A stretch of DNA of 55,342 nt from Sulfurovum sp. (lineage in GTDB: Bacteria; Campylobacterota; Campylobacteria; Campylobacterales; Sulfurovaceae): the NCBI GenBank assembly GCA_027029065.1, contig JALVGO010000248.1, forward strand, positions 1-55,342, in the 5' to 3' direction. Shown here in pieces: positions 39,431-47,468 of this stretch; the first letter of the stretch is position 1; every line of letters starts with the position of its first letter. Both the position numbers and the translations under genes were made by a program. The notes under the pieces are model-generated. The model saw only the letters and a list, made by a program, of their open reading frames with translations. It was not told the DNA's origin and did no database searches.

Positions 39431-39468
39431 GTAGAAGGTACGGGTAGCGGGTAGAAACATTTTACCCG
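39431..39468 (+). terminator. Degenerate heptamers with a hairpin after nhaD
   Basis: Units like TAGAAGG, TAGCGGG and TAGAAAC follow the stop. CGGGTA (39448-39453) and TACCCG (39463-39468) form a 6-bp stem, and CCCTTTTATA follows. It is a weak terminator candidate built on heptamer-like sequence. Confidence 0.4.
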
Positions 39469-39504
39469 AACCCTTTTATAAATTATATACAGGATAAATT
39501 GAAA

Positions 39505-41046
39505 ATGAAACAGGTTCCTATTTTGGTACTCGACTTTGGGTCGCAGTATACACAGTTGATCGCACGAAAGCTTAGAGAGTCAGGTGTCTACACAGAAGTA
39601 GTGCCCTACAGAGAGAAGATAGAGGATATAAAAGCACGAAAACCGCAGGGGATCATCCTCTCCGGAGGTCCTGCATCGGTGTACGCTGAAGATGCCTATC
39701 ATCCTGATGAGGCGATTTGGGATCTTGGGCTGCCTATTCTTGGTATCTGCTACGGTATGCAGCTGATTACACAGCACTTTGGCGGCAGTGTGATTCCTGC
39801 CGATCACCATGAGTACGGCAAAGCCAAACTGCATATTGAAAAAGAGAACTCCCCGATCTTTAAGGACATCGCACAGGACTCCATTGTCTGGATGAGCCAC
39901 GGTGACCGTGCGGAGAGACTGCCGGAAGGGTTTGAAGCGGTGGGTACGAGTGAGAACTCTCCGTATGCTGCGATCGCAAATGAGGCAAAAAACATCTATG
40001 CATTCCAGTTCCACCCTGAAGTGCATCACTCTGTAGAGGGTACCAAGATGCTCAAAAACTTTGCCAAGTACATCTGCGGGTGTGAGAGTACATGGAACAT
40101 GGGCAGTTTTGCCAAGCAGAAGATCGAAGAGATCCGTAAGCAGGTAGGAGACAAAAAGGTGCTTTGCGGTGTAAGTGGGGGTGTCGACTCCTCTGTGGTT
40201 GCCGCGATGCTGCATGAAGCACTCCCAAAAGAGCAGCTGGTCTGTGTATTTGTCGATCAGGGTCTGCTTAGAAAAGATGAAGCCCAGCAGGTACAGGATA
40301 TGTTCAAGCTTCTCGATATTCCGCTCATTACGATCGATGCCAAAGCAGAGTTCATGGAAGCACTCAAAGGGGTGACCGACCCTGAACGAAAAAGAAAGAT
40401 CATCGGTGAGAAGTTTATCGAAGTCTTTGACAAAGAGGCAAGTAAACATACCGATGTAAGTTTCCTGGCGCAGGGGACACTCTATACGGATGTGATCGAG
40501 TCTGTCTCTGTCAAAGGGCCTTCCAAAACGATCAAGTCCCACCACAATGTCGGTGGACTGCCAGACTGGATGACCTTTGAACTGGTCGAGCCGCTTCGAG
40601 AGATCTTCAAAGACGAAGTGCGTAAACTCGGACTTGAACTCGGACTCCCCAAACACATGATCGGTCGTCATCCGTTCCCCGGACCGGGACTGGCGATCCG
40701 TGTCATGGGTGAGGTGAATGAAGAGGCACTTAGACTGCTTCGTGAGAGTGATGCCATCATGCAGGAAGAGCTACGTGCGACAGGCTACTACGACAAAGTG
40801 TGGCAGGCATTTACCGTACTGCTCAACGTCCAGTCAGTCGGTGTCATGGGTGACAACCGTACCTACGATAACACCGTCTGTGTCCGTATGGTCGAATCGG
40901 TTGACGGCATGACCGCTACTTTCGCACATATACCGCATGATGTGCTTGAGGGGATTAGCCGACGGATCATCAATGAGATTGATGGGATTAACCGTGTGGT
41001 TTATGATATCTCTTCTAAACCTCCATCTACTATTGAGTGGGAATAA
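39505..41046 (+). CDS. guaA: GMP synthase (glutamine-hydrolysing)
   Basis: GuaA aminates XMP to GMP. The 513-residue protein carries the class I amidotransferase domain (LGICYGMQ with the catalytic Cys ~residue 83, and the later HPEVHH), the ATP-pyrophosphatase domain with GVSGGVDSS (~228-236), and the GuaA C-terminal dimerisation domain ending in STIEWE. ATG 39505 is preferred; the TTG at 39499 is a possible alternative with AGGA closer. Confidence 0.97.
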   Translation: MKQVPILVLDFGSQYTQLIARKLRESGVYTEVVPYREKIEDIKARKPQGIILSGGPASVYAEDAYHPDEAIWDLGLPILGICYGMQLITQHFGGSVIPADHHEYGKAKLHIEKENSPIFKDIAQDSIVWMSHGDRAERLPEGFEAVGTSENSPYAAIANEAKNIYAFQFHPEVHHSVEGTKMLKNFAKYICGCESTWNMGSFAKQKIEEIRKQVGDKKVLCGVSGGVDSSVVAAMLHEALPKEQLVCVFVDQGLLRKDEAQQVQDMFKLLDIPLITIDAKAEFMEALKGVTDPERKRKIIGEKFIEVFDKEASKHTDVSFLAQGTLYTDVIESVSVKGPSKTIKSHHNVGGLPDWMTFELVEPLREIFKDEVRKLGLELGLPKHMIGRHPFPGPGLAIRVMGEVNEEALRLLRESDAIMQEELRATGYYDKVWQAFTVLLNVQSVGVMGDNRTYDNTVCVRMVESVDGMTATFAHIPHDVLEGISRRIINEIDGINRVVYDISSKPPSTIEWE

Positions 41047-41076
41047 TTTTTCACATTTTATTTTACCTGAGAGGAC

Positions 41077-41170
41077 GTAGGGTGCGTAACCACGCACCTT
41101 TTAGATGTGTTGAGATAAAACACATCATCTGTTTCCATGAGGATTGAAGGTGCGAAATATCGCACCCTAC
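41077..41170. repeat. REP-like double palindrome, copy 2
   Basis: GTAGGGTGCGTAACCACGCA (41077 on) and GGTGCGAAATATCGCACC (41149-41166) plus CTAC repeat the arrangement at 2101-2187. Each arm is a hairpin and the two arms are inverted to each other. It follows guaA and may contribute to its 3' end. Confidence 0.75.
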
Positions 41171-41303
41171 GGTAGCCTCCCTTACAACAATTCTTACAGC
41201 CCTACGATAACGTCAAATACAAAATCAACCTCATATACCAATCTGCGTTTTTGCTTTAATCCTCTTCTGTTATAATGAAAACCATAACAACAAAAAGGAT
41301 GGT

Positions 41304-41624
41304 ATGATGAAAAAAACAGGACTCTATATTGGTATAGCGGTATGTGGCATGTTGCTTGGCGGATGTGCACAGCCTGCTCCGGAAGCGGCAAAGGCAAGTG
41401 ATAAAGAGTGTGCAGCATTGAATAAAAAGATCACACAGACAGAGAAATTTTACAATGAGATAGCAGCTATGGATCAGGCACATGTGGAGGAGTATGTTGC
41501 TGCACTGCCGCGTACTGAGATATCAACCAGTACGAACAAGAACAGAATCCTCAAAGATGCAAAACTGCATAAAGCAGCACTTGAAAATGCGTTCCAAACC
41601 TCAGGATGTACATCTGATAAATAG
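41304..41624 (+). CDS. Small lipoprotein of unknown function
   Basis: A 106-residue protein with a lipoprotein signal (MKKTGLYIGIAVCGMLLGGC, lipobox LLGGC). The mature part is Ala/Lys rich and helical, with Cys near 37 and near 102. TATAAT at 41271-41276 and AAGGA before the ATG indicate its own transcript, and a hairpin terminator follows at 41691. I do not recognise a family. Confidence 0.75.
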   Translation: MMKKTGLYIGIAVCGMLLGGCAQPAPEAAKASDKECAALNKKITQTEKFYNEIAAMDQAHVEEYVAALPRTEISTSTNKNRILKDAKLHKAALENAFQTSGCTSDK

Positions 41625-41690
41625 CATATTGCTGCCATATACCGGTTATGGTGTATGTAAAACTTTCCATATGACACACTGCAAGATAGA

Positions 41691-41720
41691 AGTTTAGTCA
41701 ATATGGCTAAACTTTCTTTC
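41691..41720 (+). terminator. Intrinsic terminator after the lipoprotein gene
   Basis: AGTTTAG (41691-41697) and CTAAACT (41707-41713) form a perfect 7-bp stem followed by TTCTTTC. It lies between the lipoprotein gene and the htpG promoter. Confidence 0.65.
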
Positions 41721-41728
41721 CAAAAAAC

Positions 41729-41757
41729 TTGAAATATTTTTAAAAATATACTATAAT
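41729..41757 (+). promoter_or_regulatory. htpG promoter with internal palindrome
   Basis: TTGAAA (41729-41734) and TATAAT (41752-41757) are 17 bp apart. The spacer is filled by the perfect 16-bp palindrome ATATTTTTAAAAATAT (41734-41749), a possible operator. No sigma-32 -10 element and no CIRCE or HAIR sequence is present. Confidence 0.75.
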
Positions 41758-41791
41758 CCCAAAAAATTTACACCATAACAGGAGAAACGGA

Positions 41792-43654
41792 ATGGCTAAA
41801 CATCAGTTTCAAACAGAGATAGGGCAGCTGCTCAAACTCATGACACACTCTTTGTACTCCAACAAAGAGATTTTTTTAAGAGAGCTGATCTCCAACGCGA
41901 GTGATGCGATAGACAAATTTAACTATCTTCACCTGACAGACGAGAAGTTCAAAGAGGAGGACTGGTCAGGGAAGATCAGTGTCAAGATCGACAAAGAGGA
42001 TAACTCCCTGACGATCGGGGATAACGGTATCGGGATGAATGAAGCCGATCTGATGGAAAATCTCGGCACCATTGCCAAGTCGGGTACCAAAGCCTTTATG
42101 GAGCAACTCACAGGCGATGCGAAGAAGGACAGCAACCTGATCGGACAGTTCGGTGTCGGGTTCTACTCTGTCTTTATGGTGGCAGAGCGTGTCGATGTGA
42201 TCACCAAAAAGGCGGGTGAGGAGCAAGCCTATAAGTTCTCTGCTGATGGCGAGGGCGAGTATGAGATCAAACCGGTAACCAAAGAGGCGCACGGTACGGT
42301 CGTCTATATCAAACTCAAAGAGGAGGAGCAGGAGTTCCTCGACAAGTGGCGAGTCGAAGAGGTGATCAAGAAGTACTCCAACCACATCGCCTATCCGATC
42401 ATGCTCAACTACGAAGATGTCGAGTATGAGGGCGAAGGTGATGAGAAAAAAGAGAAAAAGGTATGGAAGAGTGAACAGGTCAATGCCGCAACCGCACTCT
42501 GGACACTGCCAAAGAGCGAGCTGAAAAAAGAGGACTACATTGAGTTCTACAAGACCATCTCACATGACAGTGAAGAACCGTTGACCTATATTCACAACAA
42601 AGTAGAAGGGGCAACGCAGTTTACCACACTCTTTTACATTCCAAGAACGGCACCGATGGATCTTTACCGTGCAGACTATCAGCCGGGAGTCAAGCTCTAT
42701 GTTAAACGGGTATTCATCACTGATGATGACAAAGAGCTGCTGCCGCCGTATCTGAGATTTGTCCGCGGTATCATCGACTCGGAAGACCTGCCGCTCAATG
42801 TGAGCCGTGAGATACTGCAGGAGAATCGCATCCTAGCCAATATCAAGCAGAACTCCATCAAGAAGATCCTTGGCGCGATCAAGAAGCTTGAGGGAGAGGA
42901 GTTTGACCGGTTTGTCTCGCAGTACAACCGTGTGATCAAAGAGGGGATCTATACCGACTTTACCAACAAAGAGACCCTGCTTGAGATCGTCCGCTACAAG
43001 AGTTCAAGTCAAGAGGGGATGGTGTCGTTTGACGACTACATCTCTAGAGCCGACAGCGAGAAGAAAGAGATCTACTACATTATCGGTGAAGATGAGAAGG
43101 TGCTGAGACACTCGCCACTGCTTGAGGCGTACAAAAAAGCCAATATCGAAGTGCTGATCATGGACGACCATGAAGTCGATAGCATCGTTACACCAATGAT
43201 CGGCAGCTATAAAGAGTGGACACTCAAAGATATTACAACCATCGATGCGCCTGACTCGAAAACCGAAGAGGAGAAAAAGGAGATCGAAGAGGCGTTCAAA
43301 TCGCTTGTAGAGAAGCTCAAAGAGAAACTCGGTGATGAGGTGAAAGAGGTCAAGATCTCAACCCGTCTGACAGACAGTCCGTCCTGCGTACTCAAAGACA
43401 GCTCTGACCCAATGGCAGGGATGGCGGCAATGTTTGCCCAAATGGGGCAGGAGATGCCGGAGATTCCGCTTATTCTTGAGATCAACCCCGATCATGAGAT
43501 GGTCAAGAAGCTTGAAAAAGTGGAAGATGATACCCTCTTTGACGATATGGCGCACGTGTTGCTTGACACTGCCAAACTCTCTGAAGGTATCGAGCCAAAA
43601 GACAAAACCGCATTTGCACACCGTATCGCCAAACTGGCGACAAAAGCCCTCTAA
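41792..43654 (+). CDS. htpG: Chaperone HtpG (Hsp90)
   Basis: The 620-residue Hsp90 homolog has the GHKL ATPase domain (FLRELISNASDAIDKF, DNGIGM, GTIAKSGTKAF, GQFGVGFYSVFMV), the middle domain (PRTAPMDLY, LPLNVSREILQ) and the C-terminal dimerisation domain. AGGAGAAACGG precedes the ATG. Size is that of bacterial HtpG. It has its own promoter at 41729-41757 and is not followed closely by another gene. Confidence 0.97.
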   Translation: MAKHQFQTEIGQLLKLMTHSLYSNKEIFLRELISNASDAIDKFNYLHLTDEKFKEEDWSGKISVKIDKEDNSLTIGDNGIGMNEADLMENLGTIAKSGTKAFMEQLTGDAKKDSNLIGQFGVGFYSVFMVAERVDVITKKAGEEQAYKFSADGEGEYEIKPVTKEAHGTVVYIKLKEEEQEFLDKWRVEEVIKKYSNHIAYPIMLNYEDVEYEGEGDEKKEKKVWKSEQVNAATALWTLPKSELKKEDYIEFYKTISHDSEEPLTYIHNKVEGATQFTTLFYIPRTAPMDLYRADYQPGVKLYVKRVFITDDDKELLPPYLRFVRGIIDSEDLPLNVSREILQENRILANIKQNSIKKILGAIKKLEGEEFDRFVSQYNRVIKEGIYTDFTNKETLLEIVRYKSSSQEGMVSFDDYISRADSEKKEIYYIIGEDEKVLRHSPLLEAYKKANIEVLIMDDHEVDSIVTPMIGSYKEWTLKDITTIDAPDSKTEEEKKEIEEAFKSLVEKLKEKLGDEVKEVKISTRLTDSPSCVLKDSSDPMAGMAAMFAQMGQEMPEIPLILEINPDHEMVKKLEKVEDDTLFDDMAHVLLDTAKLSEGIEPKDKTAFAHRIAKLATKAL

Positions 43655-43763
43655 AAAGATACACCATATCAGGCTGGGCAGAATGCCGCAGTCTGATACT
43701 ATTTTACCTTCCATAAATTTATGATAGAATCACACAAACAATCTCCATGCTAAAAGGACTACT

Positions 43764-44708
43764 TTGGGTACTTCTCTGATGTCTCCACAGAAAAAAGCAA
43801 CAGTTGTCTCCACATCGGTTGCCATATTGCTGGTACTGGTCAAACTGGTGATCGGAATCGCCAGCGGTTCGGTTGCCGTTTTGGCATCTGCCATTGACTC
43901 TCTGCTCGATACGGCAGTATCAATGTTTAACTTTTTTGCGATCAAAAAAGCCGAAGAGGAGCCTGATGAGAACTACCACTACGGCAAAGGGAAGATACAG
44001 GCGATCGCAGCAGTGATCGAAGGGACGGTAATTACCACATCGGGTCTTTTTATTATGTACGAGGGGCTTAAAAAGCTTGTAAACGGTAAGGAGACCACGC
44101 TTTTGACGCCGTCGATCTTTGCGATGCTTTTTTCGATTGTAGCGACCTTCTTTTTGGTACGCTACCTCTTAAAGATCGCAGAGGAGACCGGCAATGTGGT
44201 CATCAAAGCAGATGCACTGCACTATCAGACAGATCTTTGGAGCAACGGTGCTGTACTCATTTCTTTGGTTTTTGTCTCGCTTACAGGAATCGATGCGATC
44301 GATGCACTGTTTGGGTTGGGAATCGGCGCATATATTATCTACTCTGCTTATGAGATCATTGTTGAAGGGGTTGAGATACTGCTGGATAAGGCATTGGACA
44401 AAGAACTGGTCGAGCAGATTGAGAAGATCATTGTTTCACACCCTGAGGTCAACTCCTACCATTGGTTGAAGACCCGTACAGACGGCAGTACGAATTTTGT
44501 GGAGTTTCATATGGTACTGCATCCCAATATGCTGCTGCTTGAAGCACACCGTATTGCTGATGAGATCGAGGAGAAGATCATGAAGCTTGATCCTCAAAAA
44601 CGATGGGTGATCACGCCCCACTTTGATCCATACGACGACTCGGATATGAATGAGGCGATGCTGCACGGCAAACCGCTTGTGGAGCTTTCCAAAAGGGTTG
44701 AGGAGTAG
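43764..44708 (+). CDS. Cation diffusion facilitator (FieF-like) transporter
   Basis: A 314-residue inner-membrane metal/H+ antiporter of the CDF family. SAIDSLLDTAVSMFNFFAIKKA contains the DxxxD-type metal site of TM2, YHYGKGKIQA follows, and ADALHYQTDLWSNGAVL carries the HxxxD of TM5. A cytoplasmic ferredoxin-like domain closes the protein. FieF-type proteins export Zn2+ or Fe2+; the specific metal is not shown. TTG 43764 with AAGGA five bases upstream is preferred; ATG 43779 is too far from that site. Confidence 0.9.
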   Translation: MGTSLMSPQKKATVVSTSVAILLVLVKLVIGIASGSVAVLASAIDSLLDTAVSMFNFFAIKKAEEEPDENYHYGKGKIQAIAAVIEGTVITTSGLFIMYEGLKKLVNGKETTLLTPSIFAMLFSIVATFFLVRYLLKIAEETGNVVIKADALHYQTDLWSNGAVLISLVFVSLTGIDAIDALFGLGIGAYIIYSAYEIIVEGVEILLDKALDKELVEQIEKIIVSHPEVNSYHWLKTRTDGSTNFVEFHMVLHPNMLLLEAHRIADEIEEKIMKLDPQKRWVITPHFDPYDDSDMNEAMLHGKPLVELSKRVEE

Positions 44709-44711
44709 AAA

Positions 44712-45365
44712 GTGAGACCAATCTATCTGCTTTCGCCACTCAGACATGAAGGGACAGAGTCCCTACCTATGATACGATTTGAGACAGTTGCCAAGAAGAT
44801 AGACTTTTCAGAATGTGATACCCTGATGTTCACCTCGAAGCAGGCAGTCAAAACAGCTGATGAGATCGATCCGGCATGGAAACGCCTCCCCTGCATCGCT
44901 ATTGGCGGTGCGACAAAAAAGCAGATAGAAGCACTCGGCGGAGAGGTGATCTATCATCCACAGCACTTTTACGGTAAGTCACTTGCTGAAGATATTGCCT
45001 CTTTCTTTGCCAATCGCCATATTCTCTATCTGCGTCCCAGAGAGGTCTCTTTTGATGCCAAAGCGTTTTTGGCACAAAAAGATATCAGGCTGCATGAACA
45101 GGTCATTTATGAAACACACTGTATTGCCTATGAGAAGGAGAAGCAGCCTCCTGAGGGAAGTATTATTATCTTTACCTCTCCTTCGACCATTCACTGTTTT
45201 TTAAAACAGTTTGCATGGCTGGACTCCTACACAGCGGTCGTCATTGGTGAAGCGACCAAAGCACATCTGCCTGAAAATGCACGCTGTGCTGTAGCAAAAA
45301 AGCCATTGATCGATGCCTGTGTTGAAAAAGCACAGGAGATTTTACTCTCTTCTAACACCAAATAG
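44712..45365 (+). CDS. hemD: Uroporphyrinogen-III synthase
   Basis: HemD closes and inverts ring D to form uroporphyrinogen III in heme synthesis. The 217-residue protein is poorly conserved, as is normal for this family, but TLMFTSKQAV, CIAIGGATKKQIEALG, ILYLRPREVS, IIIFTSPSTIHCFL and VVIGEATKAHLPE match HemD spacing. It starts at GTG 44712 with GAGGAG upstream, three bases after the CDF stop, so the two are co-transcribed. Confidence 0.88.
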   Translation: MRPIYLLSPLRHEGTESLPMIRFETVAKKIDFSECDTLMFTSKQAVKTADEIDPAWKRLPCIAIGGATKKQIEALGGEVIYHPQHFYGKSLAEDIASFFANRHILYLRPREVSFDAKAFLAQKDIRLHEQVIYETHCIAYEKEKQPPEGSIIIFTSPSTIHCFLKQFAWLDSYTAVVIGEATKAHLPENARCAVAKKPLIDACVEKAQEILLSSNTK

Positions 45366-45380
45366 GTTATAATCATTTTA

Positions 45381-45570
45381 ACCTGGATGGTTCGACCACT
45401 GTAATATGGGGTCCAACATTTAGTATTTGCGGGACATGTAGCGGGTGCGGTGTGCGGACACTTCCGTTTGAGCACGGATACGTGCGAGGATCTGCCCCCT
45501 AAAGCACCCCTCCCTCCTGCACCGTTGGCTTTTTAGGGCCGACTGTTATACAGAACGGCCATCCGGGCCC
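45381..45570 (+). ncRNA. ssrS: Candidate 6S RNA upstream of purD
   Basis: A TATAAT (45368-45373) is followed at start-site distance by a ~190-nt GC-rich, rod-like sequence with no ORF. Closing stem CCTGGATGG/CCATCCGGG (45382-45390 with 45559-45567, one G-U), then CTGTA/TACAG, CCAAC/GTTGG and GGGTGC/GCACCC give an extended hairpin with a large central bubble, the 6S layout. From memory, 6S RNA in Campylobacterota lies next to purD. I cannot confirm the family without a covariance search, and no good -35 is visible. Confidence 0.55.
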
Positions 45571-45605
45571 TCATTAGTCATTGTCATTGCATGCAAGAGC
45601 TTTCG

Positions 45606-45645
45606 AAAAAATTACGACGTACTCCCAGTACGCCTTTAATTTTTT
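45606..45645. terminator. Strong bidirectional terminator
   Basis: AAAAAATTA-CGA-CGTACT (45606-45623) pairs with AGTACG-CCTT-TAATTTTTT (45627-45645). It has an A-tract on one side and a T-tract on the other. It ends transcription from the RNA or hemD side ahead of purD. Confidence 0.85.
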
Positions 45646-45737
45646 CAAAACCTCTTACATACAAGCACAACGACTACTGAGTTTAAGCCAATAATAAATT
45701 ATCTTAATGTCTATTAACAACGGGGAGTATCACAAGA

Positions 45738-47006
45738 ATGAATATATTGATCATAGGCAGCGGCGGTCGTGAGTATGCTATAGGACGGGCACTCAAACAT
45801 GATGAGAATGTTGAGAAGCTGTGGTTTGCACCGGGTAACGGGGCAACTGATGAGCTGGGAGAGAACCTTGACATTACCGATTTCAATGCATTGGCGGATT
45901 TTGTAGAAGAGAGTGGGGTGGATCTGACGATTGTCGGTCCGGAAGCACCATTGGTTGAAGGGATTGTCGATGTCTTCAAGGCAAGAGGACTGACGATATT
46001 CGGCCCGACTGCCAAAGCGGCACAGCTTGAGGGATCGAAGATCTTTATGAAGAACTTTCTGGCACGGCACAATGTCCCTACGGCACGCTATATCGAGACA
46101 AGCTCTATCGAGGAGGCATACCGTTTTATTGAGACGCTTGATGCGCCTATCGTTGTCAAAGCTGACGGATTGTGCGGCGGTAAAGGGGTGATCATTGCCC
46201 AGAGTCATGAAGAGGCGAAAAAGACTGCGGGTGAGATGCTAAGCGGCAATGCCTTTGGTGATGCGGGTACAGCGATCGTGATCGAGGAGTTTCTTGACGG
46301 ATACGAGCTTTCTGTCTTTGCCGTATGTGACGGGAAGGACTATGTGGTATTGCCTGCAGCACAGGATCACAAACGTCTGCTTGACAACGATCAGGGACCT
46401 AACACCGGCGGTATGGGAGCTTATGCGCCAACGCCACTGGTTAATGATGATATCTATGCCAAACTCGATGAACGGGTGATCAAGCCGACACTCAAGGGAA
46501 TGGAAGAGGAAGGAATGCCTTTTGCGGGTGTGCTCTTCATCGGTGTGATGGTGGTCAAGGGTGAACCTATTATCCTTGAGTACAATGTCCGCTTTGGTGA
46601 CCCAGAGTGTGAAGAGCTGATGCCGCTGCTCAAATCACCTGCGAGCGAGCTTTTCTACAAAGCGGCAACAGGCGATCTTAAAAATGCCAAGATCGAATTC
46701 CATGACAAGTATGCGGTGGGTGTTGTAATGGCAAGCAAGGATTACCCTTACAAAAGCTCTCCGGCAGCCGAGATCATCATCGATGAGATCCACCATGAGG
46801 ATGTGAGAGAGAATACCCACATCGCCTTTGCCGGTGTCAGCCGAGGAGAGGATGGCAAGCTCTATGCGACAGGCGGACGTGTGTTGGTGTGTGTAGGACT
46901 AGGTGACAGCATCAAAGAGGCGCGTGACCGCGCCTATATGCTTGTCGGGCAGGTGCACTTTGCCGGGAAGCAGTGTCGTACCGACATCGCCTATCAGGCA
47001 CTGTAG
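45738..47006 (+). CDS. purD: Phosphoribosylamine-glycine ligase
   Basis: PurD ligates glycine to phosphoribosylamine, the second step of purine synthesis. The 422-residue ATP-grasp enzyme shows [49 protein letters not shown] (~140-155), [16 protein letters not shown] and [12 protein letters not shown]. The start ATG has GGGGAG upstream. It leads a run of closely packed genes through lptD. Confidence 0.97.
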   Translation: MNILIIGSGGREYAIGRALKHDENVEKLWFAPGNGATDELGENLDITDFNALADFVEESGVDLTIVGPEAPLVEGIVDVFKARGLTIFGPTAKAAQLEGSKIFMKNFLARHNVPTARYIETSSIEEAYRFIETLDAPIVVKADGLCGGKGVIIAQSHEEAKKTAGEMLSGNAFGDAGTAIVIEEFLDGYELSVFAVCDGKDYVVLPAAQDHKRLLDNDQGPNTGGMGAYAPTPLVNDDIYAKLDERVIKPTLKGMEEEGMPFAGVLFIGVMVVKGEPIILEYNVRFGDPECEELMPLLKSPASELFYKAATGDLKNAKIEFHDKYAVGVVMASKDYPYKSSPAAEIIIDEIHHEDVRENTHIAFAGVSRGEDGKLYATGGRVLVCVGLGDSIKEARDRAYMLVGQVHFAGKQCRTDIAYQAL

Positions 47007-47015
47007 GAGAGGTTG

Positions 47016-47468
47016 ATGGAAGAGAGAAACATACCAATCGCCGGTAATGCCAAGCGTGTTGCCGCATTTGTGATTGACGATATGGTGGTCAATGTTTTTC
47101 TTATGATCATTTTCTCTTCACAACTCTCTGCTTTGATGTCACAAATTACCGAAGTCAATGAGGCTTCTGTAATGATGATCAACCAGTTCATTATTGACAA
47201 TCTTCCGGTTGTGTTCGCTGTCAAAGTACTCTATCATGGTGTTCTGATATGGCAGACGGGGATGACAGTGGGTAAGTACTTTCTCAAGATAAAGACGGTA
47301 GATTATGCCAGTGGGGATCTTCCTTCTCTGGCACAGGCATTCTGGCGGGCATCGGTGAGACTCTTGAGCGAAATGTTCTTCTATATAGGATTTTTGTTCG
47401 CCTTCTTCTCTCCTTTGCACCAAACCCTTCATGACAAACTTTCAAACTGTGTGGTAATAGATGTATAA
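47016..47468 (+). CDS. RDD-family membrane protein
   Basis: A 150-residue inner-membrane protein with two to three hydrophobic segments and the RDD pattern: KRVAAFVIDDMVVN near the N-terminus and GMTVGKYFLKIKTVD, ending HQTLHDKLSNCVVI. Function of the RDD family is not settled; some act in transport or stress. ATG 47016 follows AGGAG. It overlaps lptD by eight bases. Confidence 0.85.
   Translation: MEERNIPIAGNAKRVAAFVIDDMVVNVFLMIIFSSQLSALMSQITEVNEASVMMINQFIIDNLPVVFAVKVLYHGVLIWQTGMTVGKYFLKIKTVDYASGDLPSLAQAFWRASVRLLSEMFFYIGFLFAFFSPLHQTLHDKLSNCVVIDV

Noticed and set aside
39580..40671. Long minus-strand frame (363 codons) opposite guaA
   Set aside because: Shadow of guaA, which shows all its motifs on the plus strand.
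41729..41757. TTGAAA before htpG read as a sigma-32 -35 element
   Set aside because: There is no CCCCAT-type -10; a normal TATAAT stands at 17 bp, so sigma-70 is the better call.
45381..45570. hemD-purD RNA considered as SRP RNA, tmRNA or RNase P RNA
   Set aside because: The SRP loop (GGAAGGAAGCAG-type), the tmRNA tRNA-like ends and the RNase P core (GAGGAAAGTCC) are not found.
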